Part shown: positions 45,699 through 56,183 of the stretch, in pieces | Layout of the letters: every line of letters begins with the position of its first letter | How positions within the stretch are numbered: the first letter of the stretch is position 1 | DNA from: Simmondsia chinensis | Taxonomy: Eukaryota > Streptophyta > Magnoliopsida > Caryophyllales > Simmondsiaceae | Assembly (NCBI GenBank): GCA_018398585.1 | Contig: JAGTTD010000016.1 | Coordinates: 24,661,212-24,725,211, forward strand | Direction of reading: 5' to 3' | DNA length: 64,000 bases | The notes under the pieces: generated by a model | What the model was told of the DNA's origin: nothing | Databases searched by the model: none | Seen by the model: only the letters and a program-made list of their open reading frames with translations | Translations under genes and position numbers: made by a program

Positions 45699-46320
45699 AT
45701 ATACGCCTTGAACTATGAAAATAATAAGGAGAAGGGATATGATTAGGATGTTTAGATTATGAATAAGATAAACACCTATATGGGAAAACCGTGAGAAGAG
45801 ATGATGTACACGTTTTTGTTATAATACAATTGCTAAGTTATCACGAGTGCTACAAAGACAAGGGGTTCAAACATAAGGGATAGCCATCGATACCGTCATT
45901 ACAAGGAGTATAGTAACATGACGACCGTGAATCTTTACAAGTACAAAAAAAGGGAAAATTCACATGTCATCAATCCTTTAACAAAAATGATAAGTTCTTA
46001 TCCAAAAATAACAAAAAGATATATGAAAAGTGAAAAGAAGATAAATGGGGCGGCTAGGATTGATTACTCCCAGAAGTCCCTGGAGCACCAGATGTTCCCC
46101 GTGAGTGTACAAGGTGTTGGTGAAATTGATCCGCCACCTGTTGAAGTAGATCACGGCTAAGGGTGGGAACACGACGAACCAGGCGGCGAGCAAATCCAGA
46201 GAGGCCGGAGGTAACGCCACGCCAATAAAAGGAGTTCATTAGGTCTTGGAATTCGCTACTCGCCCTAAACTGGGAGATGGTAGCCTCTGCGGTACTTTCT
46301 ACAATTCCAGGCCTTCTAAC

Positions 46321-49061
46321 TTAGGCCTCCTCGCGAAGTTCTGCCGCATGGACTTGGCCAACCTGTAACTCTTCTCTCAGTCTTTGGATCTCTTCCGCCA
46401 TTTTTTCCTTCTCTTCCCTTAGCCTTTGAGCCTCAGCCGCCATCCCTTCTCTCTCTACCCTTATTAGCTGGGCCTCTGCCACGGCCTCCTTCCTTTCTTC
46501 TTCCACCAACTGTGCTTCCACTACCACCTTGTCCTTTTCTCCTCTTGACAATCGGGCCTCCTCCACCGAGGCCTCCTTCTCTTCTGCAAGCTGCTGTATA
46601 ACTCTGTCCCTCTCATCCCTCTCCATTTTGGCTCCTGGGGCCTCCTCAATCAGCTTCCGCCTCTCTTCCCTTAAGTGGGTCAGCTCTTGAATGGTCACCT
46701 CTCGCTCACAAAACCACTCCAAGGCCATGGTGGCGGTCCAAGAGCTGATCTGAAACAACAAGGCAAACGCGTAAATTTGGGATGATGATATATTGATATA
46801 ATCAATAAAAAGAGATACCTTCAGGACATAAGTAACAACCGTGTCCCCGGTAAGCTGCTGGGGGCTCTCTGAGGGGAATACCGCCAAGCTAGCCTGGCGA
46901 ACAGCATCTACACCCTCTCGGAGAGAAGAGGAACACGAGTCTGAACCTACAGGTTGAGAAGAAGCTCCAAAAGACGTCTCTCCAGCTAAAGGAGCCTCGC
47001 TTTGAAAAAGTGAGGGCAGTAATCCAGAAGAAAGGAGGAGAGGGTCTTCAGGAGCGGATAAGTCAATCGAGAAAGAAGGAGGAAGCCTACCCGAAACCCC
47101 ACCGTGTCCCACACTCTCACCTCCTTCCAAGGATGACTCCTGAGTGAATACCGGGGCTCCTAAAGGAGGTTCGCTTTTCAAAGATAAAGAAGAAGATGGT
47201 AGAAACTCTGAAGGGAAAGAAGTTCCCTCTGGTTGAACTAACGGTAGATCCAAAATTGCCCCATTTTGGTCTAGTCCACCCTCAGCAATCCTTGCTTCAT
47301 CACCAGACGGTTGAGCCTCTACCAAAGTCGATTGACCGCCCGGTAGTTCAGGTGAAACTGAAGGCGGTTCCCCTACAGTTGTTTCTGATAAAGGGACAGG
47401 AACTTAAGTGACAGTTTCCATTCCCTCCTGAACCAAGGGCCCACCCGTTACTACCCTCTGCGGCTCATCCTGGGAGACAGTCTTCTCTAACCATGGTGGC
47501 AAGGTGTCCCCTCTTTGATCACCACGAGCAGATAGCGGCCCTTCCACGGCAGGAGACGCCTGGACAATGGGCACGGGGGGGCTTCCGCCTAAGAAGAAGC
47601 TGCCGTAGGAATATCAACAACGACCTGGGTCTTCTTCTTCTTAGCCCTTTCGGGCTGCGTAACCTTTTTTGGAGGCTCTTCTCCACCTCCCGTGGGAGCC
47701 CTTTTTCTTTTTCTGGTGGTTTTCGTACCCCCAGCCTCTCCTTTCTTTTGCCTTAGCTCCTCACAGTGGACTTCAGTGAGCCTTACCACATTTATGTCCA
47801 CTTCTTGTCCTGAAAAAAAAAAAAAAAAAATAGAGAATCAAAGGGAGGATAGATGGAAAGTCCAAGTAAAGACAAGCATCCTCGATCCAGGAAGTGCCAC
47901 TCACCACTAACAGGACGAGCACACAACCCCACCTTAATTAAGACCTTCGCCTAAGACGGTACTTCTTTGGTGGCTAAGTACCGTGAGTTCAGGTCCCTTT
48001 CAAAATATTGAACCACCTCCTTATCATGAGAAGATAAGCCATCCTCTGAGGGGATGCTACACTTGTTTAGGGTGGTCCAGTAGGTAGGGATATTGAGAGG
48101 ATGAGGAGGCTTCACCCAGACAAAATTATTTTGCCAAAGCTTCAATTTAGAGGGGTTGACCTCCACAAACTTAGTCCCTGGCTTACCCTCAAAGGCAGCC
48201 ACACCCCTAACCTGTTTACACTTGAAAAGGAAATCGAAGCTATGGGTAGAAGGAGCTAAGCCAGCCACAAAGCAAGTGAGCAGATAGCCATAGATGTTGC
48301 GAAAACCATTAGGGCTAATCTGACTAGGACACAAAGAATATTGCCTAAAAACCCACTCAAGAATGTTTGGCGGGGGGAAGCGAAAACTGGATTCCAAAGA
48401 ATCAATTGTAACGGAAAGAAATCCAGGAGAACGAGAGTACAGAATGCCATCGTTCTTCCTAGGACCTACAATCTCATAATCATCAGGAAAATAATATTTC
48501 TCACGAAACTTCCTTATTTCCTCCACTGTAGCCAAGGAGGATACAAGCATCCCCAAAGGAAGAGCTGAAGCTGCCTCAGGGAATTGAGAGCGCACAACTG
48601 CTTCATCAGGGGACCCTGTAAAGGAAGGAGCCAACCGTGATAGTGGCTCAACCGCCAATCCCTCCTCAATAGGTGCTTCCCCAGTCCAGCCCTGAGATCT
48701 ATTTCCCTTTTGCACACGTTTCGGAGCCATCTCGCTAGGACAAAAAAAAAAAAAGAGAAAAAAACCCATAAGAATGTTAGAAAGGGAATCTTACCTTGAT
48801 AAATGTTAGATGACTCAGCAAGGTCCCCTCCAAGCGAGACGGGGGCGTTCGCCTCTAAAACCGAGCGTACAATCTCAGGACCAGGCGGCCAACAGACAGA
48901 AGGAGAAATCCCCTCGTCAGGAAGCACCCCCGCCTCCACAAAGTTAGAAGAGGGACAACTAATCAAATAGGCCATAAAATCCTCCATGACTTGAGCATTA
49001 ACATTAGGATCTTCCATGGGGACTTCAAATTCCTCCATAGAAGCCCTAATGGGGCGATTTA
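46321..49061 (-). pseudogene. spliced antisense gene of retrotransposon B (PF04195-like domain plus coiled coil)
   Basis: Minus-strand exons read in order: an acidic start (MEEFEVPMEDPNVNAQVMED, about 49038) to a GTAAGA donor near 48795. Next is a long exon with the start MAPKRVQKGNRSQ (48730) and the signature FRFPPPNILEWVFRQYSLCP, QISPNGFRNIYGYLLTCFVA, ending in a TAG at 47951. Then comes a basic exon after a poly-T/CAG acceptor at about 47812 (TRKRKRAP, KKVTQPERAKKKK). Last is an exon set ending in a strong coiled coil (QRLREEKEKMAEEIQRLREE). The central wording fits the putative gypsy-type transposase family PF04195, known as an extra antisense ORF in Tat elements. Exon phases were not fully resolved, and internal stops suggest decay. 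Confidence 0.65.
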
Positions 49062-49369
49062 CGTTAAAACAGGGAAAAACCCAAAAAAAAAAGGAGAAAA
49101 GAAGAGCAGTGTCGAACCTTATTTCTAGTCAAAAAGAGGTAAAAATCAGTAATTACCTTGAAATCAGTTTGAAAATAGAGAGGAAGGAAGAACAGAAGTG
49201 AAGATTCGTGAGAGAAGAAAAACCGCGCGAGAGAGAAATGAAGTTAGGGCTTTTTAGGTAACAGGGGGCCTTAAAAGCTAGAAAAAGGAGAGAAAAAGAG
49301 CGAGAAAAGGGAAAATGAGGCACGTGGCACTGTGTCTTGGAATCTGGAACTTAAATTAATGCCATCCCC

Positions 49370-50610
49370 TCATGCATAGGGGGCTGGCGGTTGTTTTTGC
49401 TCCAATTGAAATGGAAGCACGGAAGTTATTCTGGTGCGGTAACTCTCACCTAAGTGAGAGCCCGTGGTTATCTTGAGTCCCCTCACACGCAGGGGGCTGG
49501 CAGTTGTTTTTGCTCCAATTGAAATGGGAGTACGGAGTTATTCGGGCGCAGTAACTCTCACCTAACATGAGAGCCCGTGGTTATCTTAAGTCCCCTCACA
49601 CGCAGGGGGCTGGTGGTTGTTTTTGCTCAAATTGAAATGGGAGCACGGAGTTATTTGGGTGCGGTAACTCTCACCTAACGTGAGAGCCCACGGTTATCTT
49701 GAGTCCCCTCACACGCAGGGGGCTGGTGGTTGTCTTTACTCCAATTGAAATGGGAGCAGGGAGTTATTCGGGCGCGGTAACTCTCATATAACGTGAGAGC
49801 CCGCGGTTATCTTAAGTCCCCTTACACACAAGGGCTGGCGGTTGTTTTTGCTCCAATGTAAATGGGAGCACGGAGTTATTCGGGCACGGTAAACTCTCAC
49901 CTAACATGAGAGCCCCCGATAATCTTGAGTCCCCTCATACGCAGGGGGATGACGGTTATTTTTGCTCCAACTGAAATAGGAGCACGGAGTTATTTGGGTA
50001 CGGTAACTCTCATATAACGTGAGAGCCCGCAGTTATCTTAAGTCTCCTCACACACAGGGAGCTGGCGATTGTTTTTGCTCCAATTGAAATGGGAGCACGG
50101 AGTTATTCGGGCGCAGTAGCTCTCATATAACGTGAAAGCCCGCCGTTATCTTAAGTCCCCTCACACACAGGGGGCTGGCAGTTGTTTTTCCTCCATTTGA
50201 AATGGGAGCATGGAGTTATTCCGGCGTGGTAAACTCTCATATAACGTGAGAGCTCGCGGTTATCTTAAGTCTCCTCACACGTAGGAGGTTGGCGGTTGTT
50301 TTTGCTCTAATTGAAATGGGAGCACGGAGTTACTCGGGCGTGGTAAACTCTCATATAACGTGAGAGCCCGCGGTTATCTTAAGTCCCCTCACACACAGGG
50401 GTCTGGCGGTTATTTTTGCTGCGATTGAAATGGGATCACGGAGTTATTCGGGCGCGGTAAACTCTCATATAACACGAGAGCCCGCTGTTATCTTAAGTCC
50501 CCTCACACACAGGGGGCTGGCGGTTGGTTTTCCTCCAATTGAAGTGGTAGCACAGAATGCCGATAGCGGTAGCCCTCACATAACGGGAGAACCTATGGCT
50601 ACTAATGTCC
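49370..50610 (+). repeat. tandem array of ~113-bp units in retrotransposon B
   Basis: About eleven head-to-tail units of 112-114 bp. The anchor GGGGCTGGCGG recurs at roughly 49383, 49496, 49609, 49722, 49834, 49948, 50061, 50174, 50288, 50402 and 50516. Each contains TTGTTTTTGCTCCAATTGAA, GGGAGCACGGAGTTATTCGG and a small inverted pair CTCTCA..TGAGAGCCCG. Units differ by scattered substitutions. Confidence 0.9.
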
Positions 50611-50877
50611 TGCATAACGTCAAAGATCAACAAATTGTAATCCACCCCAAAAAGTAAGACCACATAATTGCACAAATTCATTTAGAACTAAACATTATGA
50701 ACAGTCGCAGTAAAACTTGGAAATACATACAAACATTTAATATAAGTACAAACCTACAAAATAAGCTATGGAACTAGGCTGTTCACTACATGTAAAAACT
50801 GCAAAAGGGATTTTCATCATAAAGATAGTAATACATCAAAAGAACCACTGCAACTACTGAAAGCCTCTTCACAGAAC

Positions 50878-52029
50878 CTACGTAAAAGCATTAAAAGGCA
50901 CCATAGGGTCATCTCCGCAACGAAACAGTGAGCTCGAGTATGAAAACAGGTGGGTCTGAAAGTTACCCCCATAGCTCCCCAGGAAAAACACACGGCCACG
51001 AAGGTTGCCCCGAAGATCACAACAAAACACTTGATTATAGGCCGTAAATACTAAACACTCCCAAGACACAGCAAAACTTGTAATAACGGGATCCCATCTA
51101 TCGCCAGACCAAGGCAGGCGAATAAACAGCCGATACTGTCGCACCCAGGAAGAAGGGTCTTCTACATAAGTCAAGGTCCAGATGGTAAACACGGGGTTGC
51201 AGAGGGTGACCAAGCACAAAACAGGTGCATCCTTTAACACGTTCCACCATTTGGAAATCTTAGCATCTCGACAAGAAAATAAGCCATCACAAACTATAGA
51301 AGGAAGGACCATCCTACGTGACACCCTTGTCTGAGTATTCCAGCGAACCAAGTCAAGGCGGTTATCAATACATTCCAAATAATTTCCCCAGTTAGACAAA
51401 AAGAAGAGTTCCCCATTCAAACAAACACGATCCACAAGTGAAATATTCCTGGGGCCCACGTCAAGAGTCCCCCAGAAATTCCACTCACCCTCCCAGAAGT
51501 ACACCTGATATTCGCTACACCATGGGCCGTAATAAGGATGAGTCAAATCCATCACCATCAGTAAAAGATAAAATCCAAAACGTGGAACGGTATCAAAGCA
51601 CCCAAAAACTAAGTTTAAAGGTGAATCCAAATAACCCCCAAAAATATCCTCAAGTAGCACCACCGGCTGACGTATACTTAAGGCAGGATTACAAACAAAC
51701 AACCGGGAAACGTTGTAGTCTCAGCATAGCACCATTCCACCCTGCACGCCAATCGCACGAACATTATCAGTCAACACTTCTGATACCTCCGGTGGCATAA
51801 TAGGAGAAAAATCCCCTAAAGATGAAAACATCTCTAGGTTATCATGAAAGAAATCACTTTCTGGTTGTCATAGAAACCTGTCCGCACAACGGCTAAGAGT
51901 GCGAAAAGATTGTCTCTCAACAAAATCATCATTTGAAATCAAATCACGAAATTGAGAGGATGCACAAAAAAACCTCAAAAGAGATTTGGCTGGGAGCCAA
52001 GACATGATCTCACAAGTAACATCATCCAT
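50878..52029 (-). pseudogene. antisense F-box gene carried by retrotransposon B (two nonsense codons)
   Basis: A single frame runs from ATG at 52029-52027 to a stop at 50878, about 383 codons. It is interrupted only by two TGA codons (near 51891 and 51728). The N-terminus is a typical F-box: DDVTCEIMSWLPAKSLLRFF, then CASSQFRDLISNDDFVERQ. The rest has F-box-associated-like phrases: a CNPALSIRQP strand, VYFWEGEWNFWGTLDVG, VCLNGELFFLSNWGNYLE and VRWNTQTRVSRR. In host genes such proteins are substrate receptors of SCF ubiquitin ligases. Here the gene is antisense to the element, between the tandem array and the polypurine tract. Related sequence is at the same place in retrotransposon A. The uninterrupted C-terminal part (50878-51702) is 274 codons. 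Confidence 0.8.
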
Positions 52030-52138
52030 TTAAAACCTCAAAGCATAGGATAAAAGTTGGTAACTTGGCAAAGAAAATGACAGGCTCGCAAGAAGTATTT
52101 ATAGTCTTACACTTTAAGGCCAAAGACGCTTTGGCCCC

Positions 52139-52154
52139 AAAGCGGGGGGCTAGT
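52139..52154 (+). other. polypurine tract of retrotransposon B
   Basis: AAAGCGGGGGGCTAGT lies directly before the 3' LTR. It resembles the tract of retrotransposon A (GCGGGGGACTAAC). Confidence 0.7.
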
Positions 52155-52456
52155 TGATAAGTACAAAAATGGTTCACAGAGATGGCGGTAGAACTACCAC
52201 AAGAGTCATACCGCCCACCTTCATACCGTCCACTTGCATACCGCTTACCTTCATACCGCCCACCTTTACACCATCCACCTGTATACCGCCACCTTCTACT
52301 TGACCCCTAAGTATGTATACAACCATCTTCTAATTGGCCCCCAAGTATCCCCAAAACTCCTCTCATTCCCTATAAATAACAAGCAAACCAGAAAATAAAG
52401 GCAAGGAACTTGAGTTTGGTTCCCCTTCATGAACCCAACCAAAAAACCCCGAAACA
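52155..52456 (+). repeat. 3' LTR of retrotransposon B, with internal expansion
   Basis: 302 bp, matching the 5' LTR except for about 45 extra bp of tandem (CATACCGCCCACCTT)-like units near 52225-52275, plus substitutions. The TATA and AATAAA motifs are kept. Confidence 0.92.
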
Positions 52457-53804
52457 ACCCTTACGAATTTCCCCCATACTTTGACGATATCCACAAAACA
52501 ATCATTGGATCAACATTGGACAGGCAGACCATAAATCTCAAGCCACACACTTCTATTAAGGGATCCAAGCGTCTCACCAGAGTACTTGTACATCTCTCTG
52601 AACTTCCATAGAAGAGTCTCCTTACGGGGACCCAGGTAGGATTCCAAGGTGCAAATAGAGTCACATACCAAGATAAAGGTAGTGTTGCGTAAGCCTTTAG
52701 GAGTTAGCATGTAGAGATCATTCTCCACGATAAATGTAAGAATATCATCAAGACTGACCTCATCTGACGAATGGACAATGATTGACCGCTCAAGCCATGC
52801 TTTGACATTCCTGTTGGTATATCCCACCCCAATTAGGTGGTGTGTTCCCCTATTCCCGAGTAACACTTGCGTTTTTGGCCTGTTGGACAACCCTTTCCTA
52901 CGGTTGGCTTCGTGCGGATGGAGGTATTGTTCTTCTATCTGGGTTCACCCATTGCACTCTAAGCTTGACACCACCACCCATCTTCCATTCATGGATGTAA
53001 CTGCTCGTGTAGCTTCATTCGAGTCATGAAATCGATCAAAGTCATAAGACCATCTAGATCGTAGCCTTTTCCTCATAGGAATAAAGGTGTCATAGATTGA
53101 CCTAAAATCACGAAAAACAGCTCTAAGCCATGAGTTTATTGTTTTTTCTAGTAGGCCATCAACGAAGATGGACACCCCTGCACTGGTCCTCGGCATTTCA
53201 AGCAACGGTGCCGATGTGATTAGTGGATGTGAGGCAATTTGATGGCTGAAGGGAGGAGGAGGTGTTGGTGGCGGCGGATGGTGGTGGATTTGATGATGGT
53301 TGTTGGTTGGGATGTGAAAATGTTGGTGGGAGACGATGGGTTCCAGAGATGGTGTTCGGGATTGGAGGTGGAAGATGGTAGGAAATATGGAATCGGTGAT
53401 GGGTGGTTGAAATTCGAGGTGGGCGGTGACGGCCGCCTGTTATGGGTGGGGGAGTTTAATGATTGGAGATGATGAAACTGGTGAGAAGTGTTGGAATCTG
53501 GTGGTGGGCGGCCGAATCTGGTGGCGGTTGAGTATGGGTGTGTCGGTGGTGGAGGCCGGTGGTGGTGAGGGAGGGCCGGTGGTGGGGCTTTTGGAGGTAG
53601 GCGAAGGGGTTGGAATGGTGAATCCTCAAGGGGTAAGCAAACAACCTCAATAGTTGTACGACCTCAACGGCAGCACCCAGTCTACTCCGGTACTGGACCT
53701 CTGGCCCCTGGTGGTTGGCCATGCCCTCACACACGCCAGAAGAGGTGGCGCGTGGGTGGAGGGGAAGTAGCCATTGTGGGATGAGAGCGAACTATCTTTA
53801 CCAC
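52457..53804 (-). pseudogene. LINE 5' region and ORF1 (RRM and DUF4283-like) split by retrotransposon B
   Basis: Minus strand: a Pro/His-rich or non-coding start (about 53800-53240). Then comes an RNA-recognition motif (VSIFVDGLLEKTINSWLRAV, FIPMRKRLRS, EATRAVTSMNGRW) to a stop at 52945. In the same frame an L1 ORF1 domain follows (KAWLERSIIVHSSDEVSLDD, WLEIYGLPVQC, stop, SNDCFVDIVKVWGKFVRV). The frame continues at 44127 on the other side of retrotransposon B. An RRM-type L1 ORF1 is typical of plant LINEs. Reverse transcriptase is not present anywhere in the window. Confidence 0.7.
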
Positions 53805-56183
53805 TGTATTGGGTGAGTAAGTTGATCTAGGCATGTAAAATACTTGGCCATTGGAGCTGTAGTCGGGTTTCGTTTATGGTTTAGACCTAGTCTATTGTTA
53901 CTCGATCTTGTACAGTAAAATTCAGCTTGTATTCTTATCTACAAGCAGAATTTATTTCTTCTAACAAAAAGTAGAAAAGTAATGTTCATGTTTGCTATGT
54001 TGTCAAGCTACTTTCTAAAAATGTTGCAACAGTTTCCGTAAAAGTTAAGATATTTGGCTCCATGTTTAAATTGCGGTTGTCAACAAGGGTACGTAGTGTT
54101 ACTACAAGAGCAACTTTTGTTTATGCCAAGACAATTTCAACATGAGAAAAATCCAAAAGTTTTTATAATTGCTCTAATAATTAATAAAAACTTATCTGAC
54201 TGTAACACTAACTTTTATTGAAAGATATTGATGCTTTTTGACTGTCTTAGCTACTGAGTTGCCCATAAATAGATTGGATGTGATCATGTGCTGAGAATGA
54301 ATACATAATACAACTTATCATCTCTCTTTTCATTAGAAGATCAGTTTTGAAAGAAAGAGACGAACTTAAGGCATACAGGCAATTCTATAGAGTTACTATA
54401 TTTTTTCAAAATTCTTTTTTTAGAATCAATTTTTTTATATTTGCATAATCGAGTGGGTGATCAATTTGTGAAATAATTATTTGCACTTTATAGAGGATTG
54501 TTTTCAAATATATGAAGCCTGGTCGCAATTGAATTAAGAGGTCGGTGGTGATGGAGTAGTTGGTCATAGTGAGTGAGAGTGGCTCATTAGATTACGTTGG
54601 ATTGTGTCTCAAATTTTTTGTCCGGATTTAGAAATGAAGTCTGTAATGAAGCAGAGGAACCGGGCCCTTTTATTTGGGTCAGGTAGTACCCGGTTCTCAT
54701 TTTATCCCCGGTTCATTAGGATACTACTAAGACTTTAAAAATACAATCCTCTAAATTTTGGAACCCTTAAATTTCAGGGGCCCCAAGCGGGTACTTGGAT
54801 TGTTTGGGGTTATGTCCGGCCCTGGTACATGTCTAGCATAAAGCCGATATTAGAATGTAAAATGATCCTAAGAGATGTGGCTACGCTGGCTTAGAAACCT
54901 TTGTTATAAAAAGGGCACATTGATCAAACTTGCTTTAGATCTCTACGGGGACTAGCTTTGGGTAACGAGTGGTAGAAGCGGGCGCAACAAACCATGGTGG
55001 TAATGGATGATGGGTGGTGATAGAGGAGGACCGTGGTGGTGCTTTAATATCCGTATAATTTTTTTATAAAATTTTTTTATCTTTGCAGATTAAAGAAATA
55101 GTTTCATTCTCTAAAATCTATGTAAACTTCAAGTTTGGTCAAGTTAAAGTTGAAGTAGAGCATATAACGAGAAATTATCATAAAAAAAACATTTTCTCCC
55201 TCAATTAAGGAAAATATTTTGTTCTTTTGTTAAGTGGAATCCAATTTTCTTGTAAAGGAAAATAGTTTCTACATTTTTTTTGTTGCCATGAACTTTTGTA
55301 AAGAAACATTAGAAATAATATAAACCATGGTTCGTTCTCTCTTCGTTCCCCCCCCCCCCAAAACAAACATAACCGAAATGTACAATGACTATCAACAACA
55401 ACAACAACAGACCCAGTGCCTCAAGGGCTCCCGCCTAAGCGGGGTCTGGGGGGATTGGATGTACGCAGCCTTACCCCTTCAGGATGTAACCCTGCTAAGA
55501 GGCTGTTTCCGAGGACCCCAACCTTATAGGATTGGCAACACGAGAACTTTCCAGGAGGTCGCCCATCCTGGTAGTACTCTAGCCCAAGCACGCTTAATTT
55601 TGGAGTTCTAATGGGATCCGGTGTATTAGTGCCGGGTAAATACAATGACCGATCAAACTAAATCTTGTTAGCAATCAAGTTCCTTATTTCCTACAGTGCA
55701 CCCAACACCAAAAAATTAAAAAATTAAAAAAAAAAAAAACACTCAACTAGAAATCGTCCACTATTCTAATAGTTTAAGCTATTAGGCTAATGTTGATAAA
55801 TGTTATTGTATTTTGATAAATTATTTAAAATTAGACAGTAGGAACAAGATGCATATAATATTTATTGAATATACAAAAAGGTCAATATGTTTTGGAAAAA
55901 CAAAATGGATGACAACTTTATCACGACAATCGAATTGAAGATGTGACTGTGACAATTGGAACAATGACTTGATGAATGATATGCTGTAATTTATTTTAAA
56001 AAATGCGTAAAATATGATTCTGCAACTGGGGATAAATCAAAAATCCTTATTGTTCTCCTTTTCAAAACACTTTGTCCTTCTTGTGTATATCCTCGACATC
56101 ATATGTCCTTCTGTTAGTTTTTTCAACTATGATGCCTTTTTTATGGTGCGTTTTCCCCGGCGGACGAACCCGTGCCTTAAACG
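53805..56183 (+). repeat. right copy of the segmental duplication (uninterrupted)
   Basis: Collinear with 29684-43610 once three insertions are removed. It retains single-copy targets for the SINE (near 54421), the hAT element (near 54809) and retrotransposon A (near 54888). It shares the SINE at 55393-55636. Its right end merges with the aldose epimerase stop codon and 3' flank, so this is probably the ancestral location. Confidence 0.85.
55393..55636 (-). mobile_element. 5S-headed SINE, right copy of a duplicated insertion
   Basis: On the minus strand: CACTAATACACCGGATCCCA, TTAGAACTCC, AAGCGTGCTTGGGC, AGTACTACCAGGATGGGCGA. Then the body (GGTTGGGGTCCTCGGAAACA) and a (GTT)n end. It is better preserved than its partner at 42815-43060. 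Confidence 0.88.

Larger units (their letters stand above)
44128..52456 (+). mobile_element. LTR retrotransposon B (Ty3/gypsy, Tat-like), non-autonomous with antisense cargo
   Basis: Two short LTRs (257 and 302 bp, TGATAAG...GAAACA) are flanked by a perfect 5-bp duplication ACCCT (44123-44127, 52457-52461). Order on +: 5' LTR, primer site, gag start, integrase, antisense spliced gene (46321-49061), 113-bp tandem array, antisense F-box gene, polypurine tract, 3' LTR. Protease, RT and RNase H are deleted. It inserted into a LINE ORF1 whose reading frame resumes exactly across it. Confidence 0.9.

Noticed and set aside
49370..50610. Regularly spaced ~113-bp repeats resembling a CRISPR array
   Set aside because: Units are contiguous tandem copies without unique spacers, in a plant retrotransposon with no cas genes. 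It is a minisatellite.
53239..53653. Gly/Trp/Val-rich plus-strand frames
   Set aside because: These are the reverse of a Pro/His-rich, GGTGG-repetitive LINE 5' region; no homology and low complexity.
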